Below are positions 16,509-24,731 of a stretch of 64,000 nt of DNA, one piece after another. Both the position numbers and the translations under genes were made by a program. Origin of the DNA: Streptomyces flavochromogenes (lineage in GTDB: Bacteria > Actinomycetota > Actinomycetes > Streptomycetales > Streptomycetaceae); NCBI RefSeq assembly GCF_000717595.1, contig NZ_JNZO01000004.1, forward strand, positions 62,001 through 126,000, given 5' to 3'. Numbering within the stretch: position 1 is the stretch's first letter; every line of letters begins with the position of its first letter. The notes beneath the pieces are model-generated. The model was not told the DNA's origin, searched no databases, and was given only the letters and a program-made list of their open reading frames with translations.

Positions 16509-16967
16509 ATGACCTCCGACGTCCGGCGCACCCGCCCCCTCCACCACGTCACCGCCACCGGCGCGGCACTCGCCGTCGCGCTCGGTCCGGTGGTCGTCGG
16601 TGCGCTGCTGGCCCGGTCGGTGGGCGGTGACCCGATGGCCTCCGTCAACGCCCTGATCGCGGGCGGCGGCCAGCGCGCCAGGATCTCGTCCGCCCAGCTG
16701 CGCTCGGGTGCCCTGCGCCGCCCGGTCGCGCGACTCCGCTCCCGGGCGACGCGGGGGGCCGCCCGCCCGCCCCGCGGCGCCCGTACGGCACCGGTCCGCC
16801 GCCTCTCCCGTACGGCTGCACTGCCGGGCCGGGCCGGATCAGCCGCTCGGTCTGCGCGCCAGGAGGAATCCCTGCGGCGTCTTCTCCTCCGGGTGCGGCT
16901 CACGCACCAGACGGGCCGACTCGACGAGGCCGGCCGCCGCCAGGTGCTCGGCGACGCGCTCCGGTGA
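16509..16967 (+). CDS. Hypothetical protein, 3' half overlapping a decayed gene
   Basis: 152 residues from ATG 16509 (GTG 16503 is an alternative). Not recognised. Residues 14-36 contain a hydrophobic stretch (ATGAALAVALGPVVVGALLA), suggesting a membrane segment. Codons up to about 16830 have almost entirely G/C third positions, as expected for a real gene. From 16839 on, the frame runs antisense to the methyltransferase remnant and loses this bias. The true gene may therefore have ended earlier and lost its 3' end by rearrangement. No strong ribosome site. Low confidence. Confidence 0.35.
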   Translation: MTSDVRRTRPLHHVTATGAALAVALGPVVVGALLARSVGGDPMASVNALIAGGGQRARISSAQLRSGALRRPVARLRSRATRGAARPPRGARTAPVRRLSRTAALPGRAGSAARSARQEESLRRLLLRVRLTHQTGRLDEAGRRQVLGDALR

Positions 16968-17491
16968 CCGGCGGTACACGTCGAGCGTGACCTCGTGGCC
17001 GTAGGCCCGCTCAAGGCGTACGCGCCCGTTCCCCACCTTGGGGCGACCAGGACATGACCGCCGGGCGCGAGGACGCGCCGGAACTCGGCGAAGGACGCGA
17101 CGAGTTCCGCCTCCGGCATGTGCACCGTCGAGTACCAGGACAGGACCCCGCCCGGCGAGGCGTCCGGGAGACCGAGCGCGGTCATCGACCCCACCTCGAA
17201 GCGCAGCCCCGGGTACGTGCCCCGGGCGACCGCGATCATCCCAGGCGACAGGTCGACGCCGAAAGCGTCGGCGCCGATGTCCCGCAGGTGCGACGTCACC
17301 CGCCCCGTACCGCAGCCGAGATCGCCCACGGCACGGGGCCCTTCTCCCGTCCCCACCGCCCTCACGAACTCCGCGAGCATCGCCCGGTCGAGCGGCACCT
17401 CCGCCAACTGGTCGGTGAGCAGCCGCTCGTAGTCGACGGCGACCGTGTCGTACGAGCGGCGGGTGGCGGTGACGTGCGCGGCTTCGGTCAT
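16839..17491 (-). pseudogene. Class I SAM methyltransferase with a -1 frameshift
   Basis: From ATG 17491 the frame encodes a class I methyltransferase: motif I VGDLGCGTGRVTSHL (about 57-71), acidic residue after strand 2 (DAFGVDLSPGMI), and motif post-I VLSWYSTVHMPE. At GGHVLVAP (near 17040-17050) the family sequence moves to another frame, continuing as KVGNGRVRLERAYGHEV...EKTPQGFLLARRPSG and ending at 16839 at the normal family length of about 215 residues. A single missing base in the CCCC run at about 17037-17045 explains the switch. So either a recent null mutation or a sequencing error. The SAM-binding half is intact; the substrate-side half is out of frame. Confidence 0.75.
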
Positions 17492-17745
17492 GGACGCACC
17501 CTCGGGCGCCCCGCGCGGCGTACCCCAGCCCCGGGTGGTCGGCCCGTCCATGGCCCGACGGCCTTCCGGACGCGGCCAGGGGGCGGACGGCGCGGGACGG
17601 TGGGGAGGGGAGAGGATGGGCTTGACGGTGACCTGACATTCGCCGGTCCGAACGGCTCCCGCTGGGCGCCCACATGAGCGATGATCTTCACATCCGAGGC
17701 GGCATCCGGGCGTCAGCTTCGGGGCCATGACGAAGGGCACACCGA

Positions 17746-20136
17746 ATGGCGAGGCGGCACCCCCTGCGGGACGACCACCCGAGCGGCAGCGGGGACGGAA
17801 CCGCGCGTTCCGAGGGCGAGGGCGACGCGACGCGCGGTACCAGCCGGAGGCGGTTCCTCGGGTACGTCCTCGCCGCCCCCACCCTCACCGTCGCCGCACA
17901 GCTCGGCGCCGAGGCCCTCGCGCCCCGGCAGGCCGCCGCCGCGGCCCCGGCGCTCATCCCCTCCCTCCCCGGGCCCGCCGAACTCCTCGACCTCAACGAG
18001 CTGCTCACCCTCGCGGCCCTGCCCACCAGCCACCTCATCACCATCCGCCTCGACGAGGACGGCACCGCCCACTTCGCGCTGCCCCGCGCCGAGGTGGGCC
18101 AGGGCATCACCACCTCCAGCGCCATGATCGTCGCCGAGGAACTCGACCTGCCGCTGGACAAGGTCAAGGTCACACTCGCCGACGCGCGGCCCGAACTGCT
18201 CTTCAACCAGCTGACCGGCGGCTCCAACACCACGTACTCCACCTACCACCCCCTGCGCGTCGCCGCCGCCGTCGCCCGCGGCCGGCTCCTGCGCGCCGCC
18301 TCCCTCGTCCTCGGCGAGGCCGTCGGCACCCTCACCACCAAGGCCGGCGCCGTCCTCTCCCCGGCCGGCGCACTGCTCGGCTACGGCGAGCTCGCCGTGA
18401 AGGCCGCCGCCGTGTCCGACACCGCCGTCGAGGTCACCCTCAAGGATTCCGACCGCTTCCGGCTCATCGGCACCGGACAGCGCCGCGTCGACGCCCTCGA
18501 AGCGATCACCGGCCGCAAGAAGTTCGCGATGGACCTCCAGGTCCCGGACGCGCTGCCCACCATGGTCTGCCGTCCGCCCACCATCAACGGCACCGTCCGC
18601 TCCGTCGCCAACCTCGCCGAGGTCCGGGCCATGCCCGGCATCACCGACGTCGTCACCGTCTCCACCGGCGTCGCCGTCCGCGGCCGCACCTTCGGCCAGT
18701 GCATCGACGCCGTGCGCGCCCTCCGGGTCGACTGGGGACCCGGCACCGCCGAGGGCGCCTCCGACGCCACTGTTCTGGCGAAGCTCCGACGGGCCGAACT
18801 CCCCCTGGTCGTACCGCCGCTGCCGCTGCTCACCAAGGCCGTCGACGCCCGCTTCACCTTCCACTTCGCCAGCAACGCCGCCCTGGAGACCAACTGCGCG
18901 ATCGCCGACGTCCGGGAGGACTCCGCCGAGATCTGGGGCTCGCTCAAGGCCCCGATCGTCGCCCGGGAACAGATCGCCCTGAAGCTCGGTCTGCCGGTCT
19001 CCGCCGTCCGCGTCCATGTCACCGAGGGCGGTGGCTCCTTCGGGCGCAAGCTCTTCCACGACGCCGCCGACGAGGCCGCCGAGATCTCCCGCGTCATGGG
19101 CAAGCCGGTCAAGCTGATGTGGCACCGCACCGACGACTTCCGCCAGGGCCGTACGCACCCGATGTCCACCTCCCGGGTCCGCGCCACGTACACGCTCGGC
19201 GAGGTCCTCACGTACGAACAGCGGCACACCTCCGTGGCCACCGACTTCGGGCACGGCATCGGCGAGGTCCTCACGGCGGAGGCGGCCCGGCTGCCCGTCG
19301 GCGACCTCGCCTTCTCCGAGACGATGTTCCAGCTCACCCAGATCAGCCCCTACCACCTCGGGGTCACCACCCAGCTGCTCTCCGAGACCGACAAGGGCTT
19401 CAACACCGGGTCGATGCGCAACATCTACTCGCCCAACGTCCGCTGCGCACAGGAACTCGTCATGGACGAACTGGCCCGCCGTATGGGCCAGGACGGGTAC
19501 GCGATGCGCCGTCGGCTCATGAAGGACCCGCGCGCCCGCGCCGTCCTCGACAAGGTCGCCGAGGTGGGGGAGTGGGGCCGCACCATGCCCGCCGGCACCG
19601 CCCAGGGCATCGCCGTCCACACCGAGTACCACTCCGTCGTCGCCATGCTCGTCGAGATCGACTGCCGCCCCGAGACCACCGGGCGGAAGATCCCCGGCGC
19701 GGTCACCGGACCCCGGGTGACCAGGGTGGTCTGCGCCGTCGACGTCGGTCTCGCCGTCAACCCGCGCGGCCTGGAGGCCCAGATGATGGGCGGTATCTCG
19801 GACGGCATCGCCATCACCCTGACGTCCGGCCTCCACCTGCGCGACGGGCACTTCCTCGAAGGCAGCTGGGACCAGTACTTCTACACCCGGCAGTGGAACA
19901 CCCCGCCCGAGCTCGAGATCATCGTCATGCCCTCGACCGGCGACAAGCCGGGCGGCGCGGGCGAACTCGCGGTCGCCGGCGCCATGGCCGCCGTCGCCTG
20001 CGCCTACGGCCGGGCCACCGGCACCATGCCGACGGTCTTCCCCGTCAACCACGCCGATCCACTCGCCTTCACCCCCCTGCCGACCGTCCCGCCCGTCCCC
20101 GCCTCGCCGACCGACGGCCGCGACCGCGCCCTCTGA
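17746..20136 (+). CDS. Molybdopterin-binding large subunit of a two-subunit Mo hydroxylase (IorB-like)
   Basis: A 796-residue xanthine-oxidase-superfamily large subunit of the isoquinoline 1-oxidoreductase/nicotinate dehydrogenase type. A TAT signal (TSRRRFLGYVLAAP, 32-45) sends the folded enzyme out of the cytosol. Molybdopterin-contact motifs include GGGSFGRK (about 427-434), SMRNIYSP and the catalytic-Glu segment GGAGELAVAGAM (about 728-739 in the C-terminal tenth). It would hydroxylate an N-heterocycle or oxidise an aldehyde with water as oxygen donor. The partner 2Fe-2S subunit follows 17 bases after. No cytochrome subunit, FAD subunit or XdhC-type maturation gene is seen here. ATG 17746 with GAAGGG about 8 bases upstream. 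Confidence 0.88.
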   Translation: MARRHPLRDDHPSGSGDGTARSEGEGDATRGTSRRRFLGYVLAAPTLTVAAQLGAEALAPRQAAAAAPALIPSLPGPAELLDLNELLTLAALPTSHLITIRLDEDGTAHFALPRAEVGQGITTSSAMIVAEELDLPLDKVKVTLADARPELLFNQLTGGSNTTYSTYHPLRVAAAVARGRLLRAASLVLGEAVGTLTTKAGAVLSPAGALLGYGELAVKAAAVSDTAVEVTLKDSDRFRLIGTGQRRVDALEAITGRKKFAMDLQVPDALPTMVCRPPTINGTVRSVANLAEVRAMPGITDVVTVSTGVAVRGRTFGQCIDAVRALRVDWGPGTAEGASDATVLAKLRRAELPLVVPPLPLLTKAVDARFTFHFASNAALETNCAIADVREDSAEIWGSLKAPIVAREQIALKLGLPVSAVRVHVTEGGGSFGRKLFHDAADEAAEISRVMGKPVKLMWHRTDDFRQGRTHPMSTSRVRATYTLGEVLTYEQRHTSVATDFGHGIGEVLTAEAARLPVGDLAFSETMFQLTQISPYHLGVTTQLLSETDKGFNTGSMRNIYSPNVRCAQELVMDELARRMGQDGYAMRRRLMKDPRARAVLDKVAEVGEWGRTMPAGTAQGIAVHTEYHSVVAMLVEIDCRPETTGRKIPGAVTGPRVTRVVCAVDVGLAVNPRGLEAQMMGGISDGIAITLTSGLHLRDGHFLEGSWDQYFYTRQWNTPPELEIIVMPSTGDKPGGAGELAVAGAMAAVACAYGRATGTMPTVFPVNHADPLAFTPLPTVPPVPASPTDGRDRAL

Positions 20137-20153
20137 GACCTGGAGCAGCATCC

Positions 20154-20633
20154 GTGCCGCAGCACACCTTCATCCTGAACGGCAAGGCCGTCACCGCCGA
20201 TGTCGAGGGCGACGTCCGGCTCCTCTGGGTCCTCCGGGACGTCCTGGGCGTCACCGGACCCAAGTACGGCTGTGGGGTCGGCGTCTGCCGGGCCTGTACG
20301 AGCCACCTCAACGGCAAGGCGTTCACGCCCTGCGCCGTGCCCGTAGAGGATCTCGCCCCGAACGACGAGGTCACCACCATCGAGGGACTCCCCGACACTG
20401 TCGGAAGCGACCTCCATCCCATGCAGGAAGCCTGGCTCGACCTCGACGTCGCCCAGTGCGGCTACTGCCAGCCCGGCCAGATCATGACCGCGGTCGCGGA
20501 GGTGCGCCGGGCCCGGGAGGCCGGGCGCGAGATCACCGAGGCGGACCTGGACACGATCCGCAACATCTGCCGGTGCGGGACCTACCACCGCATCCGGCAG
20601 GCGGTGCTCGACGGTGCGCGCAGGATGACCTGA
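20154..20633 (+). CDS. 2Fe-2S small subunit of the Mo hydroxylase (IorA-like)
   Basis: A 159-residue protein with both iron-sulfur motifs of the family. The plant-ferredoxin type uses Cys40, 45, 48 and 60 (YGCGVGVCRACTSH then TPC). The alpha-helical type uses Cys102, 105, 139 and 141 (QCGYCQPGQIM and NICRCGTYHRIR). It shuttles electrons from the molybdenum site of the large subunit to an outside acceptor. It has no signal peptide and would be carried through the TAT pathway with the large subunit. GTG 20154 with GGAG 8 bases upstream. Cotranscribed with the large subunit; a hairpin at 20670-20689 ends the unit. Confidence 0.93.
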   Translation: MPQHTFILNGKAVTADVEGDVRLLWVLRDVLGVTGPKYGCGVGVCRACTSHLNGKAFTPCAVPVEDLAPNDEVTTIEGLPDTVGSDLHPMQEAWLDLDVAQCGYCQPGQIMTAVAEVRRAREAGREITEADLDTIRNICRCGTYHRIRQAVLDGARRMT

Positions 20634-20669
20634 CCCGCGTTGCCGGGCGGGCGGCGCGCAGCCGGGCGG

Positions 20670-20689
20670 CGTCTGATCCGGGTCAGACG
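20670..20689. terminator. Bidirectional hairpin between IorA-like and MerR genes
   Basis: CGTCTGA-TCCGGG-TCAGACG forms a perfect 7-bp stem placed between the convergent iorA-like and merR genes. It includes the stop codon of the MerR gene. Confidence 0.55.
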
Positions 20690-21057
20690 GACGCCTCCCG
20701 TTTCTCCCGTACCGCGTCCAGGTACTCGGCCACCGCGTCCCGGTTCCGGGTGAGGCAGCGGATCCGCTCGGTCATCCGGTCCCGCTCGTCCTCCAGGGTG
20801 GCCAGCATCTCCGGGGTGGCGTCCGGGAAATGAATGATCCGCGGCTTGTTCAGGCAGGGCAGGATCTGCTTGATGATCCGGGTCGGCAGACCGGCGTCCA
20901 GAAGGCCCCGGATCTGCAGGACCCGGTCCAGGTTCGACTCGTCGTAGACGCGGTAGCCGTTCGGCAGCCGGTCCGCGACGATGAGCCCCTGCTCCTCGTA
21001 GTAGCGCAGCAGCCGGCGCGGTGTCCCGGTGCGCTCCGACAGTTCCCCGATCCGCAT
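20683..21057 (-). CDS. MerR-family transcriptional regulator
   Basis: A 124-residue MerR regulator: helix-turn-helix and wing at MRIGELSERTGTPRRLLRYYEEQGLI (1-26; cited in part) and YRVYDESNLDRVLQIRGLL, then a short dimerisation helix. The C-terminus has only isolated Cys residues (PCLN, IRCL) and no metal-binding or 2Fe-2S Cys cluster, so this is a drug- or small-molecule-type MerR rather than a metal or SoxR sensor. It faces an MFS exporter across 62 bases containing a 22-bp palindrome inside a stretched promoter, the hallmark of MerR activation by DNA untwisting. Probably controls both genes. Confidence 0.9.
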   Translation of the reverse strand: MRIGELSERTGTPRRLLRYYEEQGLIVADRLPNGYRVYDESNLDRVLQIRGLLDAGLPTRIIKQILPCLNKPRIIHFPDATPEMLATLEDERDRMTERIRCLTRNRDAVAEYLDAVREKREASV

Positions 21058-21080
21058 GGACGCCCCCTTCAGGGACTCGC

Positions 21081-21111
21081 TTGACCTTCACATCAATGTG
21101 AGGGTTCGAGC
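21081..21111 (+). promoter_or_regulatory. MerR-type operator/promoter for the MFS exporter
   Basis: TTGACC (21081-21086) is followed by a 19-base spacer and a weak -10 (TCGAGC, 21106-21111), the over-long spacing typical of MerR-activated promoters. The 22-base palindrome ACCTTCACAT-CA-ATGTGAGGGT (21084-21105, one mismatch) fills the spacer. The predicted start of transcription is at or next to the ATG at 21120. Confidence 0.65.
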
Positions 21112-21119
21112 ATAGATCC

Positions 21120-22400
21120 ATGGCCAACGACACGACAGCGGCGGCCCGTTCCGCCGCGCCCGCCACCCCTGAAGCCGTTCCCGCGCCTGAGACCCCTTCC
21201 GCCCCCGAGGCTCGTTCCGCCCCCGGGACCCCCTCCGGCCGGCTGCCGCTCCTCGCGCTCCTCGCCCTCGCCACCGCCGTCTTCGTCACCAGCCTCACCG
21301 AGACCCTCCCCGCCGGTGTCCTGCCCGGCATGAGCGCCGACCTCGGCGTCGGCGACGCGGCCATGGGCCAGTCGGTCACCGTCTACGCCCTCGGCACCGC
21401 CCTCACCGCCGTCCCGCTGGCCGCCCGCACCGCCGCCTGGCGCCGCAAGCGTCTGCTGCTCACCTCGGTCGCCGGATTCGCCGCCGCCAACACCGTGACG
21501 GCCGTCTCCTCCTCGTACGCCCTCACCATGGGCGCCCGGTTCCTCGCCGGGGTCGCGGCGGGCGTCGCCTGGGCCCTGCTCGCCGGATACGCCCGGCGCA
21601 TCGCCCCGCCGCACCTCCAGGGCCGGGCCGTCGCCGTCGCCATGACCGGCATCCCCCTGGCACTCTCCCTCGGCGTGCCGGCCGGCACCTTTCTCGGTGA
21701 GGCCGTGGGCTGGCGGGCCGCCTTCACCGCGATGACCGTGATCGCCGTCGGGCTCCTCGGCTGGATCGGCCTCGCCGTCCCCGACCTGCCGGGCGAGGCG
21801 TACGGCGGGCGCGCTCCGGTCGCCCGGACGCTGAGAGTGCCCGGCGTACTCCCGGTCCTGGCCGTCACGTTCACCCTCGTCCTGGCCCACACCGTCCTCT
21901 ACACCTACGTCGCCGCCTTCCTCGGCCATCGCGGCCTGGCCGGCTCCACCGGCCTCGTCCTGCTGGTCTTCGGCGCCGCCTCGCTCGCAGGGATCTGGTT
22001 CACCGGCCGGCACATCGACCGCAGGCTCCGGATCCTGACCCTCGCCGGCACGGTCCTCGTCGCCGTGGCGGCCGCGTTGCTCGCCGTCCCGGCCGGCAGC
22101 ACCGGGCTCGTCCTGGCGGCCGCCGTGCTCTGGGGGTTCGGCTGGGGCGGCGCGCCCACCCTCCTCCAGACGGCCGTCGCCGACGCGGGCGGAGAGCACG
22201 CCGACACCGCCCAGACGCTGCTGGTCAGCCTCTGGAACGCCGCCATGGCGGCCGGCGGCATCGCCGGCGGTGTCCTGCTCGACGTCCTCGGCGCGGGCGC
22301 CCTGTCCTGGAGCGTGCTCGTCCTCCTCGTCCCGGTGGTCGTGATCGTGGCGGGGGCCCACGCCCACGGGTTCCCGGCCGGCCCGGCCTCCCGCCGGTGA
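21120..22400 (+). CDS. MFS transporter (DHA1-type drug exporter)
   Basis: A 426-residue major facilitator with 12 predicted helices after a Pro/Ala-rich N-terminal tail of about 38 residues. The TM2-3 loop (LAARTAAWRRKRLLL, about 101-115) is a variant A-motif, and GARFLAGVAAGVAWALLAGYARRI (about 139-162) matches the TM4-5 region of DHA1 arabinose-efflux-type exporters. It probably exports a drug-like compound by proton exchange. No Shine-Dalgarno precedes ATG 21120 and the promoter places the mRNA start at the ATG, so a leaderless transcript is likely. Controlled by the divergent MerR gene. Confidence 0.87.
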   Translation: MANDTTAAARSAAPATPEAVPAPETPSAPEARSAPGTPSGRLPLLALLALATAVFVTSLTETLPAGVLPGMSADLGVGDAAMGQSVTVYALGTALTAVPLAARTAAWRRKRLLLTSVAGFAAANTVTAVSSSYALTMGARFLAGVAAGVAWALLAGYARRIAPPHLQGRAVAVAMTGIPLALSLGVPAGTFLGEAVGWRAAFTAMTVIAVGLLGWIGLAVPDLPGEAYGGRAPVARTLRVPGVLPVLAVTFTLVLAHTVLYTYVAAFLGHRGLAGSTGLVLLVFGAASLAGIWFTGRHIDRRLRILTLAGTVLVAVAAALLAVPAGSTGLVLAAAVLWGFGWGGAPTLLQTAVADAGGEHADTAQTLLVSLWNAAMAAGGIAGGVLLDVLGAGALSWSVLVLLVPVVVIVAGAHAHGFPAGPASRR

Positions 22401-22470
22401 ACGGCACCGGAGCCGCCGGAACCCGGAGCGACCCCGCACCGGCCAGGACCGCCCCGGGACCGTGTTCTTC

Positions 22471-22526
22471 GGGAACGCCCGAAGGCCCCCACCGCATCGA
22501 CACGGTGGGGGCCTTCGGGTGTTCCC
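22471..22526. terminator. Long bidirectional terminator hairpin
   Basis: A perfect 17-bp stem (22478-22494 with 22503-22519, loop of 8) is extended by a further GGGAAC/GTTCCC pair to about 24 bp with one mismatch. It sits between the convergent MFS and membrane-protein genes and is symmetric enough to stop transcription from both sides. Confidence 0.85.
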
Positions 22527-22548
22527 CGGACGGGTCGGGCGGCCCCGG

Positions 22549-23385
22549 TCAGACGGCCGGCGGCACCCGGGACGGCCGTCCGCCGCCGCGCGTCAGCACA
22601 TAGCCGCCGATGCCCGCGAGGGCCGCGAGGATGCCGCCCGCCGCGGTCCAGAGCCAGCGGTCGGACCACCAGCCGGATGACCAGCCGTCCTCCGGGGCCG
22701 CGGCCTCGACGATGGAGGGCCGGCCGGCCTCCTCGTCGGCCTCCGCCCGGTCGGCCGTGGTCGCGCCGGGCACGAGCGGCGCGGCGAGCGAGCCGTCGGT
22801 CGCGTAGGCGCCGCCCTTGTCGACGGTGCTCACCCCGAGCCGGGCCGTGAACGGCTGGCCGAGGTCCTCGTCCGGCAGCGAGGTGGCGGTCAGCCGCACG
22901 TAGTAGCTGCCCGGCAGCGGGTCGTTCGACCAGGTGTCGGCCGAGGCGCGGACCGGTCGCAGCACACAGGTGAGCTGTACGGTCGCGGTCTCCTTCCCCG
23001 CGGCGCGGGACTGGGTCCCGTACATGCACGGCTGGCGCCGCCGGAGTCCGTCGTACACGTCGACCCGCCAGGTGGCGGGCCCGTGCCGCAGGGCCGCGTC
23101 GGGCAGGGTGACGGTGGCGTGCACCGTGGGCCGCTGTCCGGTGTCCGCCGGGAACACCCAGTACAGGTAGTCACCCGTGGCGGCCTGTGCGGTGGCCTCC
23201 TGTCCGGGGAGGAACCTGGCGGCCGTACGGAACGTGGTGCCGGCTTCCGTCGGCCCCGCGGTGGAACCGTCCTTGCCCGAGCCCGTCGAGGGCGAGGGGG
23301 ATTCGGCCAGGGCGGCCGGGGCCGCGAGTCCGAGGAGAGCGGCGCCCGCGAGGGCGGCCGTGGCGAGCGTGCGTACGGTACGCAT
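22549..23385 (-). CDS. Secreted, C-terminally anchored protein coupled to the VWA protein
   Basis: 278 residues, not assigned to a named family. A clear Sec signal peptide (MRTVRTLATAALAGAALLG...ALA-ES, cut near 27), a Ser/Gly/Thr linker, an exported beta-rich domain (about 50-200: FLPGQEATAQAATGDYLYWVFP), an acidic linker, and a C-terminal transmembrane helix (LWTAAGGILAALAGIGGYVL, about 247-266) with a short basic tail. The domain shares the LPGQ/YW-V pattern with the C-terminal half of the preceding VWA protein, suggesting related folds. ATG 23385 overlaps the VWA stop as TGATG, so the two products are made together and probably interact on the outer face of the membrane. A terminator follows. 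Confidence 0.72.
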   Translation of the reverse strand: MRTVRTLATAALAGAALLGLAAPAALAESPSPSTGSGKDGSTAGPTEAGTTFRTAARFLPGQEATAQAATGDYLYWVFPADTGQRPTVHATVTLPDAALRHGPATWRVDVYDGLRRRQPCMYGTQSRAAGKETATVQLTCVLRPVRASADTWSNDPLPGSYYVRLTATSLPDEDLGQPFTARLGVSTVDKGGAYATDGSLAAPLVPGATTADRAEADEEAGRPSIVEAAAPEDGWSSGWWSDRWLWTAAGGILAALAGIGGYVLTRGGGRPSRVPPAV

Positions 23386-24659
23386 CAGTGGGTCCTCCAG
23401 ACAGCGAAGCGCCAGCGGGACAGCCAGCCCCAGAGCAGACCGGCCACGAAGCCGACGAGCACGAGCGCGCCGAGCAGCCACCAGCCGCGGCCGAGACCGA
23501 ACGAGGCCACGTCCGAGGCGGTCGACGGGCCGTCGACGACGTCCACCGTCAGCTCGATGGGCATGCCCGGCGTCGTCTTGACCGACGGGGGAGCGGAGAA
23601 CGAGTTGCTGATCTGGAGACAGACCGTCTCCGCGGCCGGCTTGCCGTCCTCGGGCTCGTCGTCGAGCTCCGGCTTCGGGTAGCGCAGGCCCGTCGAGACG
23701 ACGTCGGTGCGTCCGTCGCCGGCCTCGGAGCCGCGGACGATCTCCCGGCCGTGGCGGGTGACGGCGCGCAGCAGCACGCCGTAGTCGTTGTTGACGGCGC
23801 GGTCGGCCGACACGCTGACGGAGGCGCGGAGTTCCTGACCGGGCAGCAGGTCCACCCGGTACCAGCGGTGCTGGCCGAAGGCCTCGCGGTCGGTGTACAG
23901 GCCGGGCTTGAGCTGCGGCGCGTCGGCGCAGCGCTGCGTGCCCACGGTGGCCACGGGCGTGACGACCGGGTCGGCGGCACGGTCGACCAGCTGCCGGACC
24001 CGGCGGGAGAGGTCCTCGGTGCGGTGGACGGAGGTGTACGTGCCTCCGGTGGCCTCCGCGATGCAGGTGAGCTGCTGCCGGGTCTTGGCGTCCGGGACCA
24101 GGCCCAGGGTGTCGATGACGAGATGGATGCCCTTCGCCGCGATCTCGCGCGCCACCTGGCACGGGTCGAGCGGGGCGCAGGTGTCCTCGCCGTCCGTGAT
24201 GAGCACGATCCGCCGGGTGGCCTCACCGCCCTCCAGGTCCTCTGCGGCGCCGAGCAGCGCCGGACCGATCGGGGTCCAGCCGGTCGGGGCCAGGGTGGCC
24301 ACGGCGGTCTTGGCCTCGGTCCGGTCGAGCGGGCCCACCGGGTAGAGCTGCCGGGTGTCCTTGCAGCCCCGCTTGCGGTCCGGACCGGGGTAGTCGGCGC
24401 CCAGGGTGCGGATGCCGAGCTGGACCTCCGAGGGCACCGCGTCGAGGACCTCGTTGAAGGCCTGCTTGGCCGCGGCCATCCGCGACTTGCCGTCGATGTC
24501 CTTGGCCCGCATGGAGCCGCTCACGTCGAGGACCAGCTCGACCTTGGGGGATTCCTTCGCCACCGGCGCGTCCGCGGTCGCGCCCGTGGGCAGGAGCGCG
24601 ACGCTCAGGGCGGCGAGCAGCGCGCAGGCCCCGGTCGCCAGCCGTTTTCTCGTGATCAT
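23385..24659 (-). CDS. Secreted VWA-domain protein with C-terminal membrane anchor
   Basis: 424 residues: signal peptide (MITRKRLATGACALLAALSV, cleaved after TGATA-DA near 29), a von Willebrand A domain with a complete MIDAS (DVSGSM about 46-51, Thr in GWTPIG, Asp in LITDGEDT), a second beta-rich domain (about 240-380) and a C-terminal helix (GWWLLGALVLVGFVAGLLWGW) with a basic tail. Extracellular, membrane-held, likely a metal-dependent adhesion or complex-assembly protein. ATG 24659 is chosen because it begins a proper signal peptide. GGAGG lies about 24 bases upstream, which is too far, and an in-frame TTG at 24689 is an alternative. Coupled to the downstream gene by a TGATG overlap. Confidence 0.82.
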   Translation of the reverse strand: MITRKRLATGACALLAALSVALLPTGATADAPVAKESPKVELVLDVSGSMRAKDIDGKSRMAAAKQAFNEVLDAVPSEVQLGIRTLGADYPGPDRKRGCKDTRQLYPVGPLDRTEAKTAVATLAPTGWTPIGPALLGAAEDLEGGEATRRIVLITDGEDTCAPLDPCQVAREIAAKGIHLVIDTLGLVPDAKTRQQLTCIAEATGGTYTSVHRTEDLSRRVRQLVDRAADPVVTPVATVGTQRCADAPQLKPGLYTDREAFGQHRWYRVDLLPGQELRASVSVSADRAVNNDYGVLLRAVTRHGREIVRGSEAGDGRTDVVSTGLRYPKPELDDEPEDGKPAAETVCLQISNSFSAPPSVKTTPGMPIELTVDVVDGPSTASDVASFGLGRGWWLLGALVLVGFVAGLLWGWLSRWRFAVWRTH

Positions 24660-24731
24660 CGCCGGATCGTATTGATGATCCTCCGACAATCCAAAACGGG
24701 GACGGGTGCCGGGGCATGAGATGCGGTCAGA

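Noticed and set aside
17713..20151. An 812-codon open frame antisense to the molybdenum hydroxylase large subunit
   Set aside because: Low-complexity Gly/Asp/Val-rich translation with no motifs; a by-product of high GC3 on the real strand, which has clear catalytic motifs.
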